From assembly GCA_964584805.1 (NCBI GenBank), contig CAZPAY010000008.1, positions 23,872-87,871 on the forward strand: a stretch of DNA of 64,000 bases, written 5' to 3'. The stretch comes from JABHIE01 sp964584805 (GTDB taxonomy: Bacteria; Planctomycetota; UBA1135). The position numbers and the translations under genes are program-made. Position 1 is the stretch's first letter; each line of letters begins with the position of its first letter. Shown one piece after another: positions 43,306 through 50,972 of this stretch. Under the pieces are notes generated by a model. That model was not told the DNA's origin and made no database searches. It was given only the letters and a program-made list of their open reading frames with translations.

Positions 43306-43988
43306 GGTGTTGATAGTGGGAAGATGGCACGGCCCACGCGCACTAGGGTAGCTCCTTCTTCAATCGCAATCTCAAAGTCTTCACTCATGCCCATGGAAAG
43401 CTCATGAGTCTTAGGTAGGCCAAGGGTGACGAGCTCTCCAGCAAGTGTGCGCAAGCGTGCAAAGTGCTCATGCAGAGAATCGCTGGAGGCGTTTTGCGGA
43501 GCCATGGTCATCAGGCCGCTCGGTGTTACCGCGGCAGATTTTAGGCAAGATTCCAGTAATGCGGCAGCCTCAGATTCCACCACACCGTAACGACCATCTT
43601 GAGGGGTTAAGTTGACTTGCAACAGAACCGAGACGGGATTCTTCCCTAAGTTATGAATCCGGCGCGACAGGCGCTCAACTGTTTGGAGGTCACCGACCGT
43701 TTGAATGCATGCTGCCATTTCAACAGCGCGCCTCATTTTTTTGTTTTGCAGTGGGCCAATGACATGCCAGTCAGCTTCAGGAAGGACGGCGTAATGCTCT
43801 GCGAGGCGGTCAATACGGTTATGGGCAAAGCTGCGCTGCCCCGCAGACCAAGCATCGCGGAGGGTGTCTGCAGTGGCCGTTTTGGCAACAGCAAGAAGGC
43901 GAACCTCACGGATATCGCGTCCTGAACGACGGCTCGCCTCTGCGATTCGCTGATGTATGTCTCTTAAACGCGCGGCCGTTGGGTTCAT
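43302..43988 (-). CDS. YggS/PROSC-family PLP-homeostasis protein
   Basis: 228 residues from ATG 43988. The PLP lysine is in LLAVAKTATAD. GLMTMAP and the closing LSMGMSEDFEIAIEEGATLVRVGRAIF are classical family motifs. The usual GENRVQE motif is degraded to AHNRIDRL, an odd loss. The protein binds PLP without a known enzymatic activity and balances PLP and amino-acid pools. It is first of a yggS-kinase-purN run and diverges from ald. Confidence 0.87.
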   Translation of the reverse strand: MNPTAARLRDIHQRIAEASRRSGRDIREVRLLAVAKTATADTLRDAWSAGQRSFAHNRIDRLAEHYAVLPEADWHVIGPLQNKKMRRAVEMAACIQTVGDLQTVERLSRRIHNLGKNPVSVLLQVNLTPQDGRYGVVESEAAALLESCLKSAAVTPSGLMTMAPQNASSDSLHEHFARLRTLAGELVTLGLPKTHELSMGMSEDFEIAIEEGATLVRVGRAIFPLSTP

Positions 43989-44026
43989 TCCAGAAAAGCA
44001 GGGGTGGGAAGTTTGCGAGGATGGGC

Positions 44027-44032
44027 TAGAAT
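44027..44032 (+). promoter_or_regulatory. TAGAAT -10 box upstream of ald
   Basis: TAGAAT ends 29 bases before the ATG at 44062 in the divergent yggS/ald space. No consensus -35 at normal spacing was found. Confidence 0.4.
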
Positions 44033-44061
44033 TCTGCCCCGAGGGCGATGTCGCCCCGCTA

Positions 44062-45186
44062 ATGAAAATGATTGTAGGCCTTCCTAAAGAAATCAAGCCC
44101 TCCGAAAACCGCGTTGCCATAACGCCCGGTGGGGTCCACGCACTTGTTGATGCTGGTCACGAGGTCTTTGTTGAGACATCCGCTGGTGTCGGCTCAGGAT
44201 TTCAAGATTCTGACTACATCAATTCGGGTGCATCTATCTTGCCTTCCGCCGATGAAGTCTGGGCTGTTGCTGACATGATCGTGAAAGTCAAAGAGCCCCA
44301 GCCTGTTGAAATTGCTCGTGCCAAGCCTGGCCAGACCATCTTCACTTACTTCCATTACGCCGCCGAACGCGGGCTTACGGAAGGCATGTTGGCGACTGGA
44401 GCGCATTCTTTTGCCTACGAGACCCTCGAAGTTGGGTCTTCGCTCCCTTTGTTGGTCCCTATGTCTGAAGTGGCAGGTCGCATGGCAGTACAGGAAGGTG
44501 CCAAATTCCTAGAAGCTCCTTTCGGCGGACGCGGTGTTCTCCTCGGAGGCCTTCCAGGTGTAGAGCCTGCAAATGTCACGATCCTCGGTGGCGGTATCGT
44601 CGGAACGCAAGCTGCCTGGATGGCCGCTGGCCTTGGCGCGAATGTCACCATTCTCGATGTAAGTCTAGACCGCATGCGCTACCTTGAAGATGTCATGCCT
44701 GCCAATGTCACTACGGTTTACTCTAACCGCGGCGCAATCTTGGATCGCTTGGCAAAGACAGATCTCTTAATTGGCGCCGTGTTGATCCCAGGCGCCCGCG
44801 CTCCCAAGTTGGTGCGCCGCGAAGATTTGGCGATTATGCCAAATGGTTCGGTCATTGTAGATGTCGCTGTCGACCAGGGTGGGTGCATCGAGACCTGCAA
44901 GCCGACTACACACGAGAACCCGTGCTTCACGATTGACGGCGTGGTTCACTACTGCGTAGCCAATATGCCTGGGGCAGTACCGCGCACATCTACCTTCGGC
45001 TTGACGAATGCAACTTTGCCTTGGGTACTTAAGCTCGCTGAGCTGGGGCCAAAGCGTGCTGTCCTAGAAGACGACGCGCTGGCAACTGCGGCGAATTCTC
45101 TTGCCGGGAAGTTGACCCACGAAGCGGTTGCTGCTGCTTTCGATATGGATTGGGTACCCGCCTCGGAAGTCGCCGCTACTCTGTAG
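44062..45186 (+). CDS. ald: Alanine dehydrogenase
   Basis: NAD-dependent interconversion of alanine with pyruvate and ammonia. About 374 residues. N-terminal signature IVGLPKEIKPSENRVAITP; nucleotide-binding part NVTILGGGIVGTQAAWMAAGLG near residue 170; late motifs GALLIPGARAPKLV-like block and DVAVDQGGCIETCKPTTHENP. Start at ATG 44062 (MKMIVGLP); the next ATG at 44068 is equally plausible. uppP follows 3 bases after the stop. Confidence 0.96.
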   Translation: MKMIVGLPKEIKPSENRVAITPGGVHALVDAGHEVFVETSAGVGSGFQDSDYINSGASILPSADEVWAVADMIVKVKEPQPVEIARAKPGQTIFTYFHYAAERGLTEGMLATGAHSFAYETLEVGSSLPLLVPMSEVAGRMAVQEGAKFLEAPFGGRGVLLGGLPGVEPANVTILGGGIVGTQAAWMAAGLGANVTILDVSLDRMRYLEDVMPANVTTVYSNRGAILDRLAKTDLLIGAVLIPGARAPKLVRREDLAIMPNGSVIVDVAVDQGGCIETCKPTTHENPCFTIDGVVHYCVANMPGAVPRTSTFGLTNATLPWVLKLAELGPKRAVLEDDALATAANSLAGKLTHEAVAAAFDMDWVPASEVAATL

Positions 45187-45189
45187 CGC

Positions 45190-45990
45190 ATGACAACCTT
45201 TGTCGTCCTGCTGATTCTCGCGGCCCTGCAGGGTCTTGCTGAATTCCTTCCCGTTTCGTCGTCGGGGCACCTCGTCCTCGCCAAGCACTATTTGCCCGGC
45301 GGGAGCAGTCTTCAAGCAAGTGATTCCATTGAAGTTTGGCTTCACTTGGGCACACTATTGACCGTTTTGCTTTTTTATCGACAACGCGTGGTCGCTTTGC
45401 TCGGCGGGCTTTTTGGCCGCGGCCAGGATGTCGCCGCGCAACGCAAATTGGGTCTAGAGTTGATTCTCGCTACTCTGCCAGTCGTTGGCCTCGGAGCCCT
45501 AATTCATCTCAGTGAAATTCCGTGGTTTGAAAACAGCACTCTCGCGGCTATTGGTTTGATTTTGACCAGTTTGATTTTGTGGCGTTCACGCCATTATCGC
45601 GACCAAAAGCTCGACCTCCTTGACCTCACTTGGAAGGCAGCACTACTCATTGGCTTGGCACAAGCAGTTGCTTTGAGTCCGGGGGTTTCTCGCTCCGGTG
45701 CTACGATTGTTGCCGCACTATCCTTGGGCTTTACGATTGAAGCAGCCGCAGCAATGAGCTTCTTGATGAGCATTCCCGCCATTGTTGGTGCAGGCGTCTT
45801 GAAAATCCCTGGGGCACTCGAAGAAGGTTCAACTTCCCTCACGGACATCTTGTTTGCTGTAGGGCTTTCTTTCTTTGTTGGCTATCTAGCCCTGGGTCTA
45901 CTGCTTTGGGTGGCTCGCAAGAATCGACTCAATTGGTTTGCACCCTATTGCTTGGCACTTGGGTTGCTCGGGCTTGCGTCTAGTTTGTAA
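45190..45990 (+). CDS. uppP: Undecaprenyl-diphosphatase UppP (BacA)
   Basis: Recycles undecaprenyl diphosphate for peptidoglycan and glycan synthesis. 266 residues, about eight helices. The two family signatures are complete: LAALQGLAEFLPVSSSGHLVL at the N-terminus and GLAQAVALSPGVSRSGATI with the catalytic Ser/Arg block. It is directly behind ald and convergent (2-base gap) with a cell-wall amidase gene. Confidence 0.96.
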   Translation: MTTFVVLLILAALQGLAEFLPVSSSGHLVLAKHYLPGGSSLQASDSIEVWLHLGTLLTVLLFYRQRVVALLGGLFGRGQDVAAQRKLGLELILATLPVVGLGALIHLSEIPWFENSTLAAIGLILTSLILWRSRHYRDQKLDLLDLTWKAALLIGLAQAVALSPGVSRSGATIVAALSLGFTIEAAAAMSFLMSIPAIVGAGVLKIPGALEEGSTSLTDILFAVGLSFFVGYLALGLLLWVARKNRLNWFAPYCLALGLLGLASSL

Positions 45991-45992
45991 AT

Positions 45993-47078
45993 CTAAGCAC
46001 CGCGCTTGTAGCGACCAAGCCAACTCTTCAAGGCAGAGCCAGGGCATTCTGTCTGCTTGAGATCTGCGTGTCCATAGAGCCTGTTCGCTTGAATGCTGTA
46101 GGTGGCGCGCAATCTATCCATGAGAGTTTTTAGAGCCTGTAACTGTTTCGCGGATGGCTTCTGTGCGCGATACTCGGAACCACGGTCCAGCTGATTTGCG
46201 AAATTGCCAAGTAAGCAAATGCCAATGTTTCTTTCATTGAGACTGCTATTGCCGGCGTGGGCGCCTTGGATTGAAATATCGCGACCTTGAAAGACACGGC
46301 CAGCGCGATCAATCAAGAAGTGGTAACCAATGTCTGCCCAGCCTCGCTCCATATGCTCGGCCTGGATGCGACGCAGCTCAGCAATAGATTCCGACATGGT
46401 GGAACTCAACATGGGCTCGGCAGTGTGGTGCAATGTGATTCGATTCGGTGCACCCATTGGGTCGTGGTTGTTTCTTTTTGAGCGTGCCCGCCAATTGGCG
46501 CGAGACAAGCTCCCAAAAAGCCCGCCAGCCGAGGCAGGTGCAACTGCAACCGATCGGGAACCTGCCAAATATGGCTTGAGCCTGGCCAACAAAGCGGCAG
46601 AAGACGCTGGGCTTTCGCCTGCAAGCCACGCCTGCAGGTATTGGGCCTCTTCTCGGCGAGGACCGTCTAGGTCTGGCATCGCCTTATCTAAGTGCACTGT
46701 GCCGTAATGCCCACGATTCTCACCAAAGTAACTAAAGGCGATTCCGCATTCGGCGGACGCGATTTCCTCGGCAGAGAGAGGGCCGGAAAGTGCAGCGTAG
46801 AAATCTAGGCGAGCCTCACGAAACTTCTTCAATTCCAGTTGAAGCCAGCCCATTTGCAGTTGAGCTTCAGAGCGGTCGGCCGTAGGCAAACCGAGCAACC
46901 TGGAATTCCACCATGCAAGGCGTTCGGAAGCTGATGCGTGAGCAGATGGTGTTGGCATTGGCGCTTCAGCTGCGGGAATATCCGGTCGGGGTGCGGGAGC
47001 CGAAGCGCACGAAAATGCGCCTAAACTGAGAATGCAAAGAAGACTTGCTCTAATGGGGGACGCCTGAAAGGTGGTCAT
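45993..47078 (-). CDS. N-acetylmuramoyl-L-alanine amidase (Amidase_2), probably lipoprotein
   Basis: About 361 residues from ATG 47078. The signal region SLLCILSLGAFSCASAP has a weak lipobox-like end (AFSC) followed by a Pro/Ala linker. Residues 60-200 are helical and carry a TPR-like pattern. The catalytic domain near the C-terminus has the zinc ligands: RITLHHTAEP, IGYHFLIDRAGRVFQGRD, QGAHAGNSSLNERNIGICLLGNF in parts, and GHADLKQTECPGSAL. It cleaves the lactyl-amide bond in peptidoglycan, and is convergent with uppP. Confidence 0.9.
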   Translation of the reverse strand: MTTFQASPIRASLLCILSLGAFSCASAPAPRPDIPAAEAPMPTPSAHASASERLAWWNSRLLGLPTADRSEAQLQMGWLQLELKKFREARLDFYAALSGPLSAEEIASAECGIAFSYFGENRGHYGTVHLDKAMPDLDGPRREEAQYLQAWLAGESPASSAALLARLKPYLAGSRSVAVAPASAGGLFGSLSRANWRARSKRNNHDPMGAPNRITLHHTAEPMLSSTMSESIAELRRIQAEHMERGWADIGYHFLIDRAGRVFQGRDISIQGAHAGNSSLNERNIGICLLGNFANQLDRGSEYRAQKPSAKQLQALKTLMDRLRATYSIQANRLYGHADLKQTECPGSALKSWLGRYKRGA

Positions 47079-47095
47079 CTGCAAACCCTAGCCTC

Positions 47096-47124
47096 TTGAG
47101 TAGGGACTTTTCTAGCAGGATACT
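47096..47124 (+). promoter_or_regulatory. Promoter of tmk-holB
   Basis: TTGAGT (47096-47101) and GATACT (47119-47124) are 17 bases apart, the best -35/-10 pair in the window. Initiation about 7 bases downstream would leave a leader of roughly 7 bases before ATG 47138. Confidence 0.55.
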
Positions 47125-47137
47125 TTAGGATTCCTAT

Positions 47138-47764
47138 ATGAGAGGTCGTTTCTTGGTCATTGAAGGGGTAGACGGGTCGGGTAAATCCACCCTCGCTCAT
47201 GGTTTAGTCGAACAGTTGAGCGCTGCCGGTCACGACCCTTTACACATCCGCGAGCCGGGTACTACGCAAATTGGTGAACGCGTGCGCGAGTTGCTTTTAG
47301 CTTCTGATCGGGAGCCTATGGATAGCCGCTCAGAGGCTCTTTTGTTTTTCACATCAAGGAATGAGCTGCTGCGCACAATCATTCAACCTGCATTGGAAGC
47401 CGGCCGCCCCGTTATTTGCGAACGATTCACGCCGTCCACCTTGGCTTACCAGGGCCAAGACCAGGATGCGGCTGATTTCATTCTGGAATTAGACCGCTTA
47501 GTCGTCGCCCCAGAGTTGCAGCCAGATTTGGTTTTAATTCTTGATCTTGAGCCGTGCGTTTCCTTGGCACGGGCAGAGACGCGGTCAACACCCGATGCCT
47601 TTGAAGCACGGGGAATCGGTTTTTTGGAGGCCGTCCGAGCGGGGTATTTGAAATACGCGGAGGCTCGCTCCGATTGCACGGCTTTGATGGATGTCCATGA
47701 ATTGAGCCCGTCACAGGTCCTCGATTTGGCTATTCAGCGATTGGCGCCACTGAATTTATTATGA
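47138..47764 (+). CDS. tmk: Thymidylate kinase
   Basis: Phosphorylates dTMP to dTDP. 208 residues with P-loop FLVIEGVDGSGKSTLA, the DR(Y/F) region VICERFTPSTLAYQGQ and LDLEPCVSLARAETR. The lid is of the Gly/Arg type. The stop overlaps the holB start (ATGA), a pairing common in bacteria. Confidence 0.95.
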   Translation: MRGRFLVIEGVDGSGKSTLAHGLVEQLSAAGHDPLHIREPGTTQIGERVRELLLASDREPMDSRSEALLFFTSRNELLRTIIQPALEAGRPVICERFTPSTLAYQGQDQDAADFILELDRLVVAPELQPDLVLILDLEPCVSLARAETRSTPDAFEARGIGFLEAVRAGYLKYAEARSDCTALMDVHELSPSQVLDLAIQRLAPLNLL

Positions 47765-48642
47765 GCGTGTTTGATCCCGTCGCACATTTTCAATGTGAAT
47801 TGAGTGCCGAACATCAGGCCGAGGCTTACCTCATGGTGGGTGGTTCAGCCCCTCGATTGCGGCAGGTCGGGGAGGCTTGCGCTAAGGCCTTCCTAGGGGT
47901 GCGCAATGAGTTAGATGACCACCCGGATTATGTTGTGTTCGACCCCGAAGCATTGGGCGTCAAGGGGTTGAAAGTCGAGCATATTGCCCACCGCAAAGAT
48001 GGTGTGCGTTGCGTCAGTGAAGAATTGCGATTTCGGCCTCTCGCGGGTAATCGGCGAGCCATCCTTCTCCTCGATGCTCATGAAATCAACGCTGACGCTC
48101 AAGCGGCCTTTCTCAAGACGGTGGAGGAGCCACCCAGCGGTACTTTGCTGATTTTGACCGCGACCCAGCTGTCAAAAATTTCGCCAGCACTTCGGTCTCG
48201 TTGTCGCACCTGGCGGATTCCTTCCCCTTCAGCCGAATCCCTTGAGCGGCAAGCTGCTGGAGCTGGGATATCTGAAGACAATTGGCATTCCCTCACGCAG
48301 GCCCTGGGCTTCGGAGAAAAGGTGCTCGCCTTGTCGCGCGCAGATCGAGCCTTTTTGCTTGAGCAAAGGCTCAAAGTAGATTCTTGGTTGATGGGTCCCC
48401 AAATGCCGGCTCCCGCTTTCCATGTCGGCGAGGGCAACCTAGGAGAGAGGCGCGCTCGCTCGGAGTTGTTGCTGTCAGCCACAATTGGCTGGCTTTCTGC
48501 TGCATATGGTCAAATTGCTATCCCCGCCAACGAATTGGATCGGCGTCTTGGCCTCCTGCATCGAGCAATTGCAGATATTCGCGCACAGGTCACACCAGAT
48601 ATGGTGGTGGAAGACCTCGTTCGGCAACTAAAACAAAGCTAA
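47761..48642 (+). CDS. holB: DNA polymerase III delta-prime subunit
   Basis: Clamp-loader subunit of about 293 residues. It has LRFRPLAGNRRAILLLDAHEINADAQAAFLKTVEEPPSG and SPALRSRCRTWRIP in order, typical of the AAA+ clamp loader. The Walker A is absent, as expected for delta-prime; the segment is VGGSAPRLRQ. It is translationally coupled to tmk. Confidence 0.85.
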   Translation: MSVFDPVAHFQCELSAEHQAEAYLMVGGSAPRLRQVGEACAKAFLGVRNELDDHPDYVVFDPEALGVKGLKVEHIAHRKDGVRCVSEELRFRPLAGNRRAILLLDAHEINADAQAAFLKTVEEPPSGTLLILTATQLSKISPALRSRCRTWRIPSPSAESLERQAAGAGISEDNWHSLTQALGFGEKVLALSRADRAFLLEQRLKVDSWLMGPQMPAPAFHVGEGNLGERRARSELLLSATIGWLSAAYGQIAIPANELDRRLGLLHRAIADIRAQVTPDMVVEDLVRQLKQS

Positions 48643-48749
48643 CTACACTTTTTCCCCAAGGGTTAACCGACGAAAAAAGGAAACCCCAAAAGACTTCTGA
48701 CATCGTGGGAAAATGCCAGAAAGGGTGGCCGATAGGAGGATGGATAGCC

Positions 48750-49130
48750 ATGAATGACAGCCGTTTTGCACCCATCATAGAACGCATTCGCTCCCAATCT
48801 CAGGGGCGATTTGATAAGGCTGCGTATTTCTTTTTGCTGGAGTCTCTGGACTTCACGATTTTTCGCTTAGGTCGCCAAAACAACGATCTCGACGGGCGGC
48901 ACATTTCGCCTCAAGAACTTATGGATGGCCTTCGCCGCTATGCGACGGAAGAATTTGGTCCTATGGCGCCATTCGTGTTTCGTCGCTGGGGGCTCGGCAA
49001 CACGGGCGATTTCGGCACGATTGTCTTTCAAATGTGCGACGCAGGCATCCTGAAACGCCAAGAAAACGACACAGCGGATGATTTCCAAGACTGTTTCGAC
49101 TTCGAAGACGCGTTTTCTCCCGCTTGGTAA
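48750..49130 (+). CDS. Small conserved protein of the Planctomycete/Verrucomicrobia (Minf_1886-like) type
   Basis: 126 residues from ATG 48750 with a strong AGGAGG 10 bases upstream. The sequence AAYFFLLESLDFTIFRLG, then ISPQELMDGLRRYATEEFGPMAPFVF and GDFGTIVFQMCDAGILKRQENDTADDFQDCFDFEDAF matches what I recall of TIGR04138-like proteins restricted to Planctomycetes and Verrucomicrobia. Function unknown. The 107-base space before it shows a well-placed SD but no clear promoter. Main lineage marker of the window. Confidence 0.78.
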   Translation: MNDSRFAPIIERIRSQSQGRFDKAAYFFLLESLDFTIFRLGRQNNDLDGRHISPQELMDGLRRYATEEFGPMAPFVFRRWGLGNTGDFGTIVFQMCDAGILKRQENDTADDFQDCFDFEDAFSPAW

Positions 49131-49146
49131 ACGCTAGGCTGTAAGG

Positions 49147-50178
49147 GTGAATCGACGCACCTCCATCCGCGCCTTGGTTGTCTTTGGCACTTTATTGCTG
49201 GGTTGGCTACTACGAGCCGTCACGGCACCGTTGCTGGCGGCCTATCTTTTGATGCTCATCCTGAGCCCTTTGAGCTCTAAATTTCAGCCACGCATCGGAT
49301 CAAATGGCGCTGCGTTTGCATGCTTGGGGCTGCTTTTTATTGTCCCCGTTTTGCTCTTGCTGCCCGCCTTGCCTCAGTTCGAGACTTTGGCCGGCCTAGT
49401 TCCCGGAGCAGATTCGGCACTTTTTGCCTCCCTAGAATCACAGCTCCGTGCCGCCAGCAGTGATTTGCCCGCCTCTCTTCGTGAGAGCCTCGACCTCAGT
49501 TCTAGTCTGGAGCAATTGAGCCATAAAATGGGTGACTTCAGGCACAGTTTGCAAAATTTTCTTGGTGGCGCTTTCGGAATTTTGACGGCATTCTTTTTGG
49601 TTCCAATTTTCTTTTTCTTTCTGCTGCGTGGAGGTCCCTGGCCACCGCGTATTCGTAAAGAGTTACCTAAAGATTGGCATGTCCGCTACGACCGAATTTT
49701 GCCGCGTATTGAAGCCATCCTAAGTACCTATGTCGTCGCACGAGTGGGCGTTGCGTTCTGGAAAGGCCTCATCGTTTTTTTGCTTCTCCTCGCGTTTGGT
49801 TTTCCAGCACCTTATGCCTTGGGTTTGATGGCCGGCGCTTTCTCCCTTCTGCCTGTCCTCGGGCCGCTTTTAGCTTTCTTAGCGATTGCGCTTGTTGGTG
49901 TAGCAGATGGTGGAATTACTGGCGGCGGGCTAGCAGGCCTAGGAGCCGCTTCTGCTCTCTACCTACTTACCGAGCTTCTTGAGGCCTATGTCTTAATTCC
50001 TCGCCTGGTTGGCCGAGACCTCGGTCTCAGCGATTTCGCCGTTATTCTTGCCGTCCTTTGCGGAGGCGCGCTTGCTGGCGTTTTTGGGCTATTGCTGGCC
50101 GTCCCTGCTGTAGCTGTGGGTTTAGTTTTATACGACGAGTTCGTGCGGCCCTTCATGGTTGCACGCGCCACCGATTAG
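49147..50178 (+). CDS. AI-2E family (PerM-like) permease
   Basis: 343 residues, start GTG 49147, seven or eight helices. Typical elements are the long hydrophobic N-terminal part, an amphipathic LRAASSDLPASLRESLDLSS region and the C-terminal GLMAGAFSLLPVLGPLLAFL and LLEAYVLIPRLVGRDLGLSDF. The family exports diverse small molecules (AI-2, ions), so substrate is unknown. The next gene starts 17 bases after its stop. Confidence 0.85.
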   Translation: MNRRTSIRALVVFGTLLLGWLLRAVTAPLLAAYLLMLILSPLSSKFQPRIGSNGAAFACLGLLFIVPVLLLLPALPQFETLAGLVPGADSALFASLESQLRAASSDLPASLRESLDLSSSLEQLSHKMGDFRHSLQNFLGGAFGILTAFFLVPIFFFFLLRGGPWPPRIRKELPKDWHVRYDRILPRIEAILSTYVVARVGVAFWKGLIVFLLLLAFGFPAPYALGLMAGAFSLLPVLGPLLAFLAIALVGVADGGITGGGLAGLGAASALYLLTELLEAYVLIPRLVGRDLGLSDFAVILAVLCGGALAGVFGLLLAVPAVAVGLVLYDEFVRPFMVARATD

Positions 50179-50195
50179 CCGCGTTATTCTTCGTC

Positions 50196-50972
50196 ATGCG
50201 AGAATTTCCGCAAGACGGCCGAATAGGCCTTTTCTTCGAGCGCCTCAGTTTGCAAACCGGCGTCGAACATGTCTTTACCACGCGCGATCGCACGGGAGGG
50301 GGCAACCTCTCGCTTTCCGGCAATCGAGATGCGGAAGCCGCAATCCAAGAGCGGGTTTATTGGTGTGAGCGGCTTGGCCTGAATCCCGCCCACCTTGTCG
50401 TGGGGGGGCAAACGCACGGCAAAGGGATTGCCGTCGTCAATGAAACTGACCGCGGCAAGGGCGCTTTCACGCCGGCCACTGTCTTGCCTCACACCGACGG
50501 CCTCGTTACTCAGACTCCTGGCCTGCCACTCTATGTGGCATCGGCGGATTGTGCAGCCGTTTTGCTCTACGGCCAAGGCCCAAAACCTATTCTTGGCGCG
50601 ATTCACGCAGGTTGGCGGGGGTTAGCCGCGGGCATCCTCACGGAGGCCGTGCAGCTAATGACGCAACAAGCCGATTTGCGTCCTCAAAATCTAGAGGCTG
50701 GTGTTGGACCATGCATTGGTCTGAAATCTTTCGAGGTGGGTGATGAAGTTGCAGACTCCGCACCTGAAGCACGCCGAGTAAAAATCCAGGGGCGTTGGCA
50801 TGTCGACCTAGCCGGGTGGGCTTACGACCAACTGCACGAAGCAGGCGTGCCTACAGGCCAAATTGAGATTTCCGGCCTAGACACATTCGATCAAGAGCGC
50901 CTTTTATTTAGTCACCGCCGTGATGGTGAAAAAACGGGGCGAATGGGGCTTATAGCGAGTCTGTGCCCTTAA
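50196..50972 (+). CDS. pgeF: PgeF/YlmD multicopper-like (laccase-domain) protein
   Basis: 258 residues from ATG 50196. Motifs: VVGGQTHGKGIAVV (His), ASADCAAVLLYG (Cys), AIHAGWRGLAAGIL (His), and GVGPCIGLKSFEVGDEV. These are the zinc/copper ligands of the YlmD/PgeF family, which has purine nucleoside phosphorylase activity in vitro and edits peptidoglycan precursors. Longer upstream starts overlap the permease and are rejected. Its 3' end overlaps the convergent S41 protease by 23 bases. Confidence 0.9.
   Translation: MREFPQDGRIGLFFERLSLQTGVEHVFTTRDRTGGGNLSLSGNRDAEAAIQERVYWCERLGLNPAHLVVGGQTHGKGIAVVNETDRGKGAFTPATVLPHTDGLVTQTPGLPLYVASADCAAVLLYGQGPKPILGAIHAGWRGLAAGILTEAVQLMTQQADLRPQNLEAGVGPCIGLKSFEVGDEVADSAPEARRVKIQGRWHVDLAGWAYDQLHEAGVPTGQIEISGLDTFDQERLLFSHRRDGEKTGRMGLIASLCP

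Noticed and set aside
48384..48749. Upstream extension of the 126-residue protein
   Set aside because: It overlaps holB in another frame, and an AGGAGG site with ATG at 48750 marks the real start.
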